Of a DNA stretch of 64,000 nt, positions 1-11,059 are shown one piece after another. Numbering within the stretch: position 1 is the first letter of the stretch; the number at the start of each line of letters is the position of its first letter. The DNA is from Codonopsis lanceolata. Lineage: Eukaryota; Streptophyta; Magnoliopsida; Asterales; Campanulaceae. The notes below the pieces were generated by a model that did not search any database, was not told the origin of the DNA, and saw only the letters and a program-made list of their open reading frames with translations. The translations under genes were made by a program, and so were the position numbers. The stretch spans positions 13,485,101 to 13,549,100 of the forward strand of contig CM028382.1 of NCBI GenBank assembly GCA_013146195.2, written 5' to 3'.

Positions 1-340
1 GATCAATGTCACACCTTAGTTAAGAGGTTGGAGAGCAGTTTTGCACTTGGCTCTCTTTCTTTCTTTTTTTGTATTTTTCTTCTCTTTTTTTTCTCTTTTT
101 TCGACTGATGGTTTGTTCGCTGTATTTATACAATCTTTTCTTATTCTGATACAATCTTCTTTTATCAAAAAGATAAATATATAAATAAAATAAAAGGTTA
201 CACCTTAGAGGAAGTTGACGTTGCTGATTTGTTTGTAAAGTCTTAGAAGTGAAGCAGATGCAACAAAAAAATAAACAAAGCAATCTACCAGATGGGAAGA
301 TAGAGAAACCAAAAATAGGATAGCAATCACGAAAACACCC
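1..340. other. Unassigned sequence, pyrimidine-rich
   Basis: No gene is recognised here. Bases 50-105 are a T/C-rich low-complexity tract. An open frame on the minus strand is lysine/arginine-rich only because of this composition and is not believed to be coding. Confidence 0.4.
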
Positions 341-344
341 TATT

Positions 345-1329
345 TAGTTAGCCCACTTATTTTTTATCACTTTTCGTGCTGCCCGCTTCAGTCGGGTGTA
401 TTTTGGAGGAGAGGGATTTTTTGTGGGAAGGGCAAGGGGAGGAACGCAAGTTTCATTTGGTTAAATGGGAGAAAGTGTGCCATGAATCATGATGTCCAGG
501 ATGGAGGTTTAGTAAAAATCTTGGTCATTTCGACAGAGCTTGGCTTGATAAGTGGCTTTGACATTACATGACCGACACTAATGGTTTGTGGAGGAGAGTG
601 GTTACTAGCAAATATGGTGAAGGGGATCACAATTGGTTCCCAAATATTAAATTCAATTCTTTTGGCTCAAGGGTGGTATTTGCAAAGGTTGGGAAGCTTT
701 TGAGAGACAGATTTCTTTCGACATAGGGTGTGGAAGGAAAGTAAAATTTTGGAAGGATAAGTGGTGTAGGGAGGAAGAACTATGGAGGCTTTTCCCCTCC
801 CTTTTCAGTTTGGCCATGGATAAGAATTGTAGTGTTAGTTCAGTGCTTCAGGTAGGACAGGGTGGTGTGGAATCCCGTGTTTCGTAGGAGCTTGCAGGAT
901 TGGGAAATGGTAATATTTGCAGAATTTTTCGAAGACTTTACTTGCTCCAAATTGAGGATAGGGTGAGGTAGGCCGCCTCAAGCTCAAAGAAGTTCACATC
1001 GAGCTCTAACAGGCAGAGAGGATTCTTCTTTTCCGTGGAAAGGTATATGGAGGAATTGCGCTCCAAATTGAGGATAGGGTGAGGTAGGCACAATGTTTTT
1101 TGGGACACTGTTCTGGTGGGTGTGTGGTGGATAATTTGGACTCACTTTGCTGAATTGGTGTTCGGGGAAGGACTCTTCCTTTGGTCTAGCTAGAAGTCCT
1201 TTTGTGAATTGTGAGAATAACTTTTGCTTAGGTTAGGCTTCTTGTATACCACTAGTGTACAAAAAGGACGCGTTTCCATTTTGACGCTTATATATATATA
1301 TATATAACTATCTCTTTATTTATCAAAAA
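345..1329 (+). mobile_element. LINE (L1-type), 5'-truncated 3' part of ORF2, degenerate
   Basis: Translated pieces read like the C-terminal part of plant L1 reverse transcriptase. TYFLSLF is near 350, then FLWEGQGEERKFHLVKW (about 415-470), LWRRVVTSKYGEGDHNWF (about 580-640) and a VWNP.FRR.LQDWE segment (about 865-905). Stops and frameshifts interrupt the frame. The 3' end is complete: it has the family's two-hairpin tail at 1241-1287, an AT run, then TTTATCAAAAAAAAA ending near 1329. A short duplication (GCTCCAAATTGAGGATAGGG, seen near 945 and again near 1060) lies inside. It is a dead, 5'-truncated copy. Confidence 0.85.
1241..1287 (+). repeat. LINE 3' two-hairpin tail, copy 1
   Basis: GTATAC CACTA GTGTAC forms a perfect 6-bp stem counting one G-U pair. 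The second stem (GCGTTT...TGACGC) is partly decayed. The same arrangement is found at ten other LINE 3' ends in this window. Confidence 0.75.
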
Positions 1330-1879
1330 AAAATTCACGACATCACAACTAACAATTGCATAGGAATAAGAGAAGGCCCATTCTCCTTGAGATAAATCTT
1401 AAAACAAAAGACTTAAAAACTGAACGCAAAACTCTAATCACATTACTCTAATAAACCTAGTTCCAACTTCCAAAAAAATCCCCTTAACAGGTTCAAAATA
1501 TAACAGAACCTACTCACTAACCAATAAGCTAGTATAGAAAGCCCTAAAAACATTTTAAAAAAAAAACCGACATTCACCACTCAAAAACTGCAAACTAAAT
1601 ACAAGTCAATTGATCGACCCTCTATAACAAACATGGATCTTTGAGAGTTGCATCGATTCCAACCTGCAGGGAAGAACTCGGCTCCAACGAGTTCAGTTCA
1701 GCTTATTTTCAACGAACTATGGGAAATCCAAAGAATACTCTCCGGCATTTCTTTCTTCTTTGCAGAATCAACATATCCATGACTAGTTGTGCACTTCAAA
1801 CCAAATCAATAAGGAGTTTCAAATAATCGCCGCCTCTTGCCCCAAAAATGGACCTCACTCGTGCAGTTCGCCTTCTGCC
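1330..1879. other. Unassigned spacer between two LINE copies
   Basis: AT-rich sequence without a recognisable gene. The short open frame near 1641-1826 shows no family motif and is probably chance. The T-run of the next LINE (minus strand) starts at 1880. Confidence 0.4.
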
Positions 1880-4800
1880 TTTTTTTATTGATAGGTAAGA
1901 ATAAAATAAATAATAAGCGTCAAAAGAGGTGACGCGTCCTCAGTACACCGGGAGTATACAAAAAAACTACTTACTAGCTATACTATCCACAAACTCTATA
2001 TAAGGGTTTGCACCAAGAGCTAGCGACTCATGGCACCAAAAGAGCATAGTGTTCAAAATTAGTTCCTTAATCTTCTCTATGCTCCTCTCTGTATTCTCAA
2101 AAATTCTCTCATTTCTTTCCTTCAATATATTTCAACATATCACCAACGGAACAGTACCCCATAGAAAACTCCTCCCCTTGCGGTAATACAAAGACCAACA
2201 GCTGAGCATTTCCGTAACTGAATTAGGTATCACCCAAGCCACATGAAACAAATTAAAAATGAAGCCCCATAGATCCCTGGTTACTGGACAATGCAGCAAT
2301 AAATGATTTACACTTTCCGCGTCACACTTGCACATACAACATCTATTGACATAAGTTTTCCCTTGCCGCTGGAGATTGTCGCCTCTTAATAAAGCTTCAT
2401 TAGCAGCTTCCCACACAAAGGAACCCACCCTTATAGGAGCCTTAGACCTCCACACACTCTTCCAAGGAAACGTGTCATTCCTTCCCAAGAGCTTTTGATA
2501 GAAGGTTTTGTTCTTTCCACCCTCCCACACCACCACGTCCTCTTTATTTCTGTCCAACTGCTCAAAAAAACGCCTAAGAGTGTCCAGTTCCCAATCTTGA
2601 GGGTTCCTTCTAAAAGATGGGATCCACGTTACAGTATCACCCATCAATTGCATAGTTTCACCAACAGTTTCATCCTTGTTCGAAGATAGACTGTATAGAG
2701 CAGGAAATCGCTGGAGCTCCATGTTCCCACACCAATGATCGCTCTAGAATCTGACCAAATTACCATTGCCTACCTCAAAAGATATGAACCTCTTCATAAA
2801 CTCCCACCTCTTTTTGATACCTTTCCACAACCCCACACCATATGAGGAGTGAACCTCAATAAGATCCCTATCTACAAACTCCAGCACCGAATTTACACAC
2901 CACATTGAACAAATTAAGCTTGCATATATCTCTAAAGCTATTTCCCCATCAACGCCACATTGAACAAATTAAGTTTTTTGATCCCTAAGCCACCACTATG
3001 AACACTAGAGCACACCACCTCCCACCTAACCAAATGAACTTCCGCTCCATTGCTTGTCCTTCCCATAAGAAATCCCTCTCCAACTTTTCGATTCTCTGCA
3101 CCACTGAAACTGGCATAGTGAACACAGACATAAAATAAGTAGGCAAACTGGAAAGGGTACTCTTAATAAGGGCCAATCTACCTCCCTTGGAAAAGTATTG
3201 TTTCTTCCATCCCGCTAGCCTGCGTTCAACCCTTGCTATGACCGGATTCCAAATTTCTTTATTACTGGAATTTGCCCCTATCGGGAGGCCAAGATATGTT
3301 GTTGGAAGAGCACTGATCTTACACCCAAAAAACGCAGCCAAGTCATCTATATCCTCCACTACACCCACGGCAAACACCTCACTCTTGAGAATGTTGACCT
3401 TTAATCCTGATGCTTCTTGGAAGAAAAGAAGGATCATTCGTAGATATCCCTGATCTACCTTTGCCTTGCAGCAAATTAGGGTGTCATCCGCGAAGAGTAG
3501 ATGAGAAACCATCACCTGATCACCTCCATCCCTCCCCACTTTAAATCCTCTGATATACCCATTGGACACAGAAAAATTCAGTATCCCGCTTAACGCCTCC
3601 ATGACAATGATAAATTAAAAATGAGATATCGGATCTCCTTGGCGCAATCCTCTCGAACTATCAAAGAAGCCGGCAGGCTCACCATTAACTAGAACTGAAA
3701 ATTTCGCGGTAGAAATGCAGAACTTTATCCAGTCCCTCCATCGACCCCCAAAACCCATCGTGGACAAAACATACATCAAAAAGTCCCAATTAACATGGTC
3801 GTATGCCTTTTCAATGTCCAATTTACACAGAAGACCTGCCTCTCCACTAGGAATTCTCCGGTCTACTACCTCATTAGCAATCAAGGCCGCATCTGTGATT
3901 TGCCTACCACCCACAAAAGCATGTTGGGACGCTGAGATAACCTTATCGATAACCTTTTTAAACCTGCTAGCGAGCACCTTTGCAATGATTTTGTACAAGC
4001 CCCCAATAAGGCTAATGGGTCTATACTCTTTAATGTCCTCCGCCCCAATACATTTAGGAATAAGAGCAATAAATGTTGCGCTTAAACTTCTCTCGAACCT
4101 CTTATGTACAAAAAAATAATGAAATACATCCATCATCTCCCCTTTAATCAGCTCCCAACAGTGCTGGAAAAAAAAAAAAAGAAAGCCATCCGGTTCCGGA
4201 GCCTTATCTCCCTTCAAGCTATGAACCGCTGTACTAACTTCTTCTTTGGTGAAAGGCAGTTCAAGGTTGTCTCTATCTACTGTACTGAGAAGATTAAACT
4301 GAATACCCTCCAGTTTCAGGGTCCAGTTGTTCTCAGAATATAATCCTTGGTAAAATTCAGCTATTCCTTCTTTGATTTCAGAATTATCTTCCAGAACCAC
4401 TCCATTGATCTGGACCTTAGAAATCTGGTTTGCCTGATTGTGAGCATTAGCCATTCGGTGGAAGAATCTTGTGTTACTATCTCCCTCGTTCAACCATTGA
4501 ATTCGAGCTTTTTGTCTCCAACTAATGTCCTCACAATGAAGCAATCTCTGAATTTCAGCTTGAAGGGCCTTCCGTTTATTCAAATCTTCAATACTCCAAT
4601 CACTCGAACCTTCTTTTCCATCCAGCTCTTTCACCTCCTCCATCAAATTATCCAACTTCAGACTGATGTTACCAACGATCTCCCTGTTCCACTTCTTCAG
4701 ATCATCCTTTAGCATTTTCAGCTTTCAAGCAAATCTCAAAGACGGATTACCCTCTACCCCATACAATTGCCATTTCCCCGTGAACCATTCAAGAAAACCC

Positions 4801-6190
4801 GGCTCCTCTAACCACATGATTTCAAACCGAAAGGGGGACTTCCCTTTATGCAACCCTCCACCTTCCAACCTTAACGGAACATGATCCGAAATCACCCTTG
4901 GTAAGCAAGATTGGGATACCTTCCCAAATTTCTCCACCCAACTAGAGCTTACTAGGAATCTATCCAATCTTGAACATTGAGACCCCTCACTATTTCTGAA
5001 CCACGTAAACTCTACTCGTTCAAGAGGTAGATCCACCAGCTCCATGTCATTAATAAATTTATTAAACTCCACCATAGCCTGGGAATACGCTCTGGCTCCT
5101 TTGCGTTCTGCAGGTAATCTAACAACATTAAAATCACCTCCGATGCACCAAGGCAGATCCCAGTTAAGTGATACATTCTTGAGAATTGAGATCAGTCCAA
5201 AGAACATGTCGATCCGCATCTGTACATGGGCCATAGACTCCAAAAAAAATCCATTTGAAACCATCCTCCAAATTCTCGAAAATGCAGGATACCGAAAAAG
5301 ATCCAAATCCAGTATCCATCTTTGAAATCACCCTGCTATCCCACATTAACAGAATGCCACCAACTGATCCATTAGCACCTAAATGTTCAGTGAGTCCATC
5401 TACTCCCTCCTACACTCATAACCATTTTCCTATCAAAACAGTCTACTTTAGTTTCCTGTAAACAAACCACCTGTCGATTCCATTTGTGAAGCACCGTTTT
5501 CAATAACATTCTCTTCGACTCATCATTAATACCCCTCATATTCCATGAGATAATATGATACATAATTAAACATGATGATTTGAATCCTCATCCTCCCCTC
5601 CCCAGTCTTCTATTGAGTGAAAATTAAGGCTACAACTCAATTTTTTCAGCTCCCTGATGCCCGTAACCCGAGTCCCTTTGTTGCTGATGCTGCTATCCTT
5701 CCCCACCAATTTCCTTCCTTTTTCTGCCTTTAACAGCTATGTTCGCACCAAAGTCATCAAGAATGAGGCTGAAGCCATTCCGTATATCGATATTAAAATA
5801 CTCATCAAAATCCCTTCTTTCTAATACTAGTATCGACTAAAACCTCCTTGGTGCAAATCCTGATAATCTCTTTCAAACCCCTTACCTTCCTCATAGAAAA
5901 AACCCGTCCAACCCTGAAAAGAACACTCCTCCCACCACCTACTACCTGACTGTGAAAGCCTGCATGAGACAATCACATATTCTCAGAATGAGAAAGGTTG
6001 ATAACAAACGATCTCTCAAAAGCAATTTAATACGAGAAACAACTTGACGCAGGGTGGATACCGACTAAGTAAACTGTGCGTTACAAGGAGTAAGTTCCTA
6101 AGATCACAAACCCTAAGAAAATCATAAAAACCCCTTGGATAAAGGTCTTCAACTTATGTACGCGGCTTTGGCGACAAATGAGCTGGTTGA
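1880..6190 (-). mobile_element. LINE (L1-type), near full-length ORF2 plus ORF1-like leader, frameshifted
   Basis: Reading the minus strand from high to low coordinates, an ORF1-like stretch comes first, with FRVGRVFSMRKVRGLKE near 5900. The apurinic endonuclease follows, with SWNMRGIND near 5550, VCLQETK near 5465, GGDFNVVRLPAERKG near 5110-5145 and RLDRFLVS and SDHVPLRLEGGG after it. Next is the reverse transcriptase (4715-2985) with DKAPEPDGF, FIALIPK, YRPISLIGG, GLRQGDPIS and LLFADDTLI. A zinc-binding C-terminal domain (2722-2132) has WKSVWRSKAPIRVGSFVWEA, CCMCKCDAESVNHLLLHC and SFLWGTVPL. Frameshifts split it into at least four frames, so it cannot make the full protein. The 3' tail begins at the T-run 1880-1886. 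It is the most complete LINE in the window. The 5' limit is approximate. Confidence 0.88.
1917..1961 (-). repeat. LINE 3' two-hairpin tail, copy 2 (reference copy)
   Basis: In the sense orientation, hairpin I is GTATAC TCCCG GTGTAC and hairpin II is GCGTCA CCTCTTT TGACGC. Both are perfect when G-U pairs are allowed. Confidence 0.85.
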
Positions 6191-6194
6191 AAAC

Positions 6195-8060
6195 TTTTTT
6201 AATCTGAAACGAACGAATTAGATTCAAAAGAAGAGAGAACAAAGAAGACGGACAAGAAGTCTATCAAAACAAAATAAAGTACAAATAAAATTCAAAAAGC
6301 AAAGCATTTCCAATCACGACGATTATCTGAAAAAGGAACCCAGCCGAATGCTCCAAAACTGACGCCCAAAGAAGCCAAGAAAACTACTCTATCCCACAAG
6401 AACGACGATGAAAATCCCTGAAAATTTTGGAAATATGCTCCGCTCAAACCCGAAGACACCAAAGAATAGCAAAAACCTCGCACTGCCATAATTAGAACCG
6501 TATCTACCTTGACCAGAGCCTCTAAACTAAGTATGAAGAAATGTAGCAATATATGCTGGACTACCACATGCCTCTCCACACACCGAAAAGAGGTTCTACA
6601 AAAGATACTGAGAACCCACACAATGGAGAAATAGATGATCATGTGACTCTGAAAAGTCATTGCACACCAGTAAGGGGAATTCCGCTTGTTTGGCCTATGC
6701 TAATGCAGCATGACATTAGCACTAAGCTTATTAAGCACTAGAGACCACTCAAAAGCTCTAATCTTGAAAGTGACCCGAGCTTTCCAAATAAAAGGAGATA
6801 AGTTCAATGGCCTAATCAAATGAGACAAAAAAGACCAACAAGAGTAAAAACCAGAACCCTCTAGAAGCCAAAATCAAGAATCAGGACCCAAATAGAGACA
6901 CACCTGTTAAAGTATGTTAAGAAGAGAGAGCACCTCCTCTGTCTCACGATCATTTTGCTGACGAAAGAAGAGAAAATCCTAATAATTATTCTCATCCCCC
7001 AAAAGTATGAATAGGTGCCAAATGAGCCAACGAAATTCGAAATAGTCTAGAAAACACCATAGGCAACAGCATGTCCCCCACTCAAACATCTTCCCAGAAT
7101 CTTCCCAGAAACGATACGACTCTCATCCCTCATCCTGAACCAGATATGGAAGAAACAAATGATAGCACCGATGGATTGATGGATGAACCTCTTCCCCTCT
7201 CGAGATCAACCAACTAAGGATGCAAGGAGTAAACAAAATGGGAAAGAGGGATCCCCCTGAAATGAGCCACTTGAAGCACTAAAGCAATCCTGAGCCTTCC
7301 CATTGATAATGAACGAAAAGGGAGGGGAACGAAAACACTGCTGCCTCCATTTTAAAAATTTGATCCCATCATCCTCCCAAGACCCCTCCCACTAAAAGTT
7401 ACTCAAATTGTTCTCAATCCCCCGCCACACACAGGAATTTAAGACCTCGAGGTTGAGTGGAATACTCTAAAGACGCGCTCTAATAAGAGTGAACCTCCTT
7501 CAGTAGGAGAAAAGAATCCTTTTCCACTATCAAGACACCTAACAACTCCCTTGACCACCAAGTCCCAAATGGAGACAACTCTCGGATCACCCCCCGAAGG
7601 GAACACCCAAATAAGACATGTGCTACAACAAGACCCTACAACCTATCATTGTCGCATAAGCATTAACCTCTTGAACATCCATATTTCCATATTGATCCCT
7701 ACTACGCCACACTTTGCAAGGTTAATCTTAAGACCTGATAAAGACTCAAAAATCTGAAGCATAGTAAGAAAATTCTTGAAATTCCTGCGCCCTCGGTCAA
7801 AAAAAGAACAGTGCCATCCGCAAACTACAAATGGGCCACTCAACACTCATCCCTCCCTACCAAACACACCATGACGAGTCCCACCCCTTCCCCTCTTGAG
7901 ATCAACCGACTAAGGATGCCAGCAATAAGAGAAAACAATACGCGAAAGAGAGGATCCCCGTGAGGTGAGCCTCTTGAAGCACTAAACCAATCCTGAACAT
8001 TACCATCAATAATGACCAAAAAGGAAAGGGAACAAAAACACTACTGCCTCCATTAACTTC
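6195..8060 (-). mobile_element. Second L1-type LINE family, degenerate composite of fragments
   Basis: This family differs in sequence from the GTATAC-tailed one. A 3' end with a hairpin lies near 6247-6265. A zinc-binding segment near 6550-6800 matches the copy at 9740-9930. Reverse-transcriptase pieces follow: QGDPLSHFVYS near 7205-7330, FFDRGRRNFKNF and SLSGLKINLAKCGVVGIN at 7846-7646, and a second GDPLSRIVF piece near 7890-8060. The GDPLS segment occurs twice, so at least two insertions or an internal duplication are merged here. Many stops are present and none of it is functional. Confidence 0.65.
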
Positions 8061-8249
8061 CAAATTTCATGCGCTCAACCAAATTTAAAAAAAAAAAAAA
8101 AAACATCAGTTCACCCTATCATAATCCTTTTCAAAATCAAGCTTTCACACCACATCCGTCTCCTACCCCTATGATCTACATAACCGACCACCTCTTTAGT
8201 GATCAGAGTTGCATCTACACTTTGGTACCCACCCACATAGTCACTCTTT

Positions 8250-8352
8250 GTATTTTTATTTTCATTTTTATAAATAAATGTAATATTAACACTGCATCAA
8301 ATCAGGTGATGCGCCCTTGTACACAGGGAGTATACAAGACCAAAAGAATTAA
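8250..8352 (-). mobile_element. Tiny LINE insertion: only the 3' tail (about 100 bp)
   Basis: A T-rich start is followed by the two-hairpin motif (8294-8338) and a few bases of 3' UTR, then the sequence changes abruptly to a plus-strand LINE fragment. Hairpin II is GCATCA CCTGATT TGATGC. Relative to copy 2 both sides of the third base pair have changed (G-C to A-U), so pairing is kept. Confidence 0.75.
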
Positions 8353-8361
8353 ATCTACAAA

Positions 8362-8508
8362 CTAGTAGAGTGATGTTCTTTGCTTGGGAAGTTTCGAGGG
8401 AGGCTATTTTGACTGGGGACAATCAGAGAGCTCGAGGGAAGGTTTACATTAATAGGTATTTCATGTGTAAAAAGGAGGAGGGAACAATAAATCACTTGCT
8501 CATGTTGT
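8362..8508 (+). mobile_element. LINE fragment, zinc-binding C-terminal domain
   Basis: The frame MFFAWEVSREAILTGD...GKVYINRYFMCKKEEGTINHLL is the reverse-transcriptase zinc-binding domain. It breaks off at 8508, where LTR-like sequence begins. It is a fragment with neither end of the element. Confidence 0.75.
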
Positions 8509-8593
8509 TAATAATAATAAATAAGCAAATTGTAATTGACAATAGTTTTAGCTAGTGATCATCAGTAATTAAGTAAGTATAGTCCGAGTAGGA

Positions 8594-9104
8594 TTTTTTT
8601 TGGTAAGTAAGATGATGTATAGATCAAGGCGTCAAATTAGGGCATCCTTGTACGCAGGGGGTATACAAGTCAAAAGAATTAAAAACTGAAAATCAATCCA
8701 TACTATTAACAAAAAAATTCTCTAAATTAGGATCCAATTCCAAACACCAAAAACGAAGAGTCTGGAACACTTTCTCCTTCTCCCTGATACGATCAAAGTC
8801 ACTCTTCATTAACAAAGATCCTATGATTTCTCTCCTTCCAGATTACCCGCCAAACGGAAGAAAGAGATCTATATATCACTAGCTACATAACAGTGAAGAA
8901 GATGATGATTAACTGTCTCCACCTCTTTTTTGCACATAAAACACAGATTGACAACAGTCCTCCCACGAGCTCTCAAATTGCCACCTGTCAAGATTGCTTT
9001 CCTCACAACTTCCCAAGCTAAAAAAGTCGCTTTACTTGGAGCCCTCGTTTTCCATATTTCCTTCCAAGGAAAGGAACTGACGACCTCGTTGTTCAGGAAA
9101 TAGC
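8594..9104 (-). mobile_element. LINE insertion, 5'-truncated, within LTR-like repeat
   Basis: It starts with T-run 8594-8601 and the tail motif (8629-8668; hairpin I kept, hairpin II damaged by a deletion). The minus-strand sequence to about 9085 matches the C-terminal LINE ORF2 (endings like those at 2030-2480). The flanks match consecutive parts of the repeat at 12895-13350, which defines the insertion. Confidence 0.7.
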
Positions 9105-9362
9105 AAATACTAAGTATTAGTATTAGAGTTCATACTTTAATTATATTATTACTCCTTTAGTATTTTAATTCATAGATGAATTAAAATTGTCTTTTCAATT
9201 AACTAGCCCTAGTCCTAGTAGGTTAAGGACTTACTTTTTGTTATACATAATGACGCACTCTCTCATCGTCTAATTAGAGTATATTATTAATATTTGAGTT
9301 GAGGCTTTTGAGGCTTGTCCCTTGCAAGTATTAGGGTTCTTCTCCTATTTCTTGTTTCTTTT

Positions 9363-10081
9363 TTGATAAAGGAGGAAATATTTTAGATTAAGAAGAAGAA
9401 GATACAACAGGATGGACGAGAAGTCCATCACAAAAAGAAAAAAAGAAGAACCAAAGTACAAGGGCAAAGCTCTCTAGCAATGCTGAAATCCCCTCTTATA
9501 GATGCTGAGAGTGAAGCCAAGAAAACCACCCTATCCCAAACAGAAGAAAAGGGAAAAGCCTGATTTCTGAAATTTCGTTCTGCCTAAATACACCATTAGA
9601 TCACAAAGAGCCCACACAGCCACAAGATAGATCTATCAATGCCTCTCCCAAAACCTCTAAACATCACATACCAAAAAGATGCAACGGAAGCAGGACTAGT
9701 CCAAGATTCCCCAGCCACCCAAAATAAACTGTGCCAAAGGAATGAGAGCTACAGATGATCATGAGATTCAGAGTGACAATACACCACACATCAATCCGGG
9801 GAAATATTTTGTTTGGCCTGCACTTATGCAACATGTCATTAGTGTTGAGTTTATTGAGAACGAGGGACCAAACAAAAGCTCTAATCTAAAAAGGGATCGG
9901 AGCCTCCCAAATAAAGGAAGGCAAACAGCCAGGAGAAGACACACAGCTGTATTAAATGAGAATGAAAAGACCGGCAAGAATAACGACCCGAGCCCTCTAA
10001 CACTGAAAGGTTCGAAACCCAAGAATTAGGATACAACGAAAACCTCACCTCAGAGAGAGAGTATCAAGAATAGTGACCACT
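9363..10081 (-). mobile_element. Second-family LINE, 3' fragment, within LTR-like repeat
   Basis: It begins TTTTTTGATAAAGG at 9361. A perfect 7-bp hairpin (GATGGAC ... GTCCATC, 9411-9429) lies about 50 bp from the end. Minus-strand translation near 9930-9740 gives RAFVWSLVLNKLNTNDMLHK, which is the zinc-binding domain typical of plant L1 elements. Sequence parallels 6240-6800. Confidence 0.65.
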
Positions 10082-10339
10082 TCCACTGCCTCATTCTTTC
10101 TGTCCACCCCTCTCTTCAGTGTGTGCACTCGTAGGACAAGTCTCTCTACCGTGTCCTCCTTCAACCGGTATTAGGGCCAAGCTAGGATCGACTTTGTGGA
10201 ACAAATTTGGCACAGTTATCGCTTTCTTCTTTTCTTACTTAATTTTGTCTTCTTCCTCTTCCAAAAACCCTTTTTCTTTGCGTAAACCAGTACGCTCCTT
10301 GGCCGAGTTAAAAGCTGATTCACATGTAAAGTGGTGTTA

Positions 10340-11050
10340 AATGTAAAAGGCTGACGAGAAAAGTGTAAATCATCTTTTGTTGCATTGCCCTGTAGCTAGG
10401 GAAATCTGGTATTTTTTGTTTTTTGATAAGTAAAGATAGTATAAATAGTGTCTAATCAAGAGACGAACCTATGTACAGGAAGTATACATGCCATTTACTT
10501 TACAAAAGAGATATTATCCACAAACTCTAGAAAAGGATTGCCTCCATGCTCTAACAGCTCATGACACCAAAAGAACATTGACTGCATAATCTGCTTCTGG
10601 ATCTCTTCCACCTTCCTCTCTTCATTCTCGAAGCATCTTCTGTTTCTTTCCTTCCAGATGGACCCATAGGAGCCACTTCCCAAATAACAATTTTCTTTTT
10701 CCTCTTATACAAAGCCTAGCTTTCCATCCAGTGTCTCACGGATTTCCATCAAGTGTCTGAAGCGTCTAGAAGGAGAAATAGTCATTGGGATGTGACTCCA
10801 TTAGCAGTTTGCTGGACTGGTTGAAGAGCCTTTGAGAATGTGGAGATTAATGCAGAGAGGCTAAAGGATTTGACTCTCAAGACTTTGTTTTTTTGGTGTG
10901 CTGAGTCGATATCATCGGGCGTTAACCCTTTTGTTGAGTTCGTAGACATTATTTCTTTTTGTTAGTGATAGCTCTATTTGTATACTTTCGAGGACGCGTC
11001 ACTTGTTTTGATGCATTTTTATATGCATACTCTTTACTAATCAAAAAAAT
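10340..11050 (+). mobile_element. LINE 3' fragment (plus strand) split by a minus-strand LINE
   Basis: 10340-10412 encodes ADEKSVNHLLLHCPVAREIW. After an inserted LINE (10413-10690) the same element resumes near 10735 with a C-terminal ORF2 reading (HWDVTPLAVCW, then LKTLFFWCAES...VNPFVEFVD). It ends with a tail motif at 10978-11014 and TTACTAATCAAAAAAA near 11047. Hairpin I has lost its second arm; hairpin II is GCGTCA CTTGTTT TGATGC. Confidence 0.75.
10413..10690 (-). mobile_element. LINE insertion, 5'-truncated, nested in an opposite-strand LINE
   Basis: It starts TTTTTTGTTTTTTGATAAGTAAAG. The tail motif is at 10448-10490, with hairpin II GTCT CTTGATT AGAC. The minus-strand frame GSYGSIWKERNRRCFENEER...FFWCHELLEHGGNPFLEFVD is the end of ORF2. 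The surrounding plus-strand LINE continues on both sides. Confidence 0.8.
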
Positions 11051-11059
11051 TACAAAGTC

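Larger units (their letters stand above)
8510..10200 (+). repeat. Old LTR-like repeat (copy A), interrupted by two LINE insertions
   Basis: Segments 8510-8593, 9105-9362 and about 10082-10200 match, in order, the repeat at 12895-13350. Shared phrases include GATAGTTTTAG, TTAATTACTAACCCTAGTCC-like sequence and a terminal GGTATTAGGGCC that resembles a mutated initiator-tRNA-Met primer-binding site. The gaps are filled by LINE 8594-9104 and a second-family LINE 9363-10081. This gives a clear order: LTR element first, LINEs later. The class (copia or gypsy) cannot be told. Confidence 0.55.
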
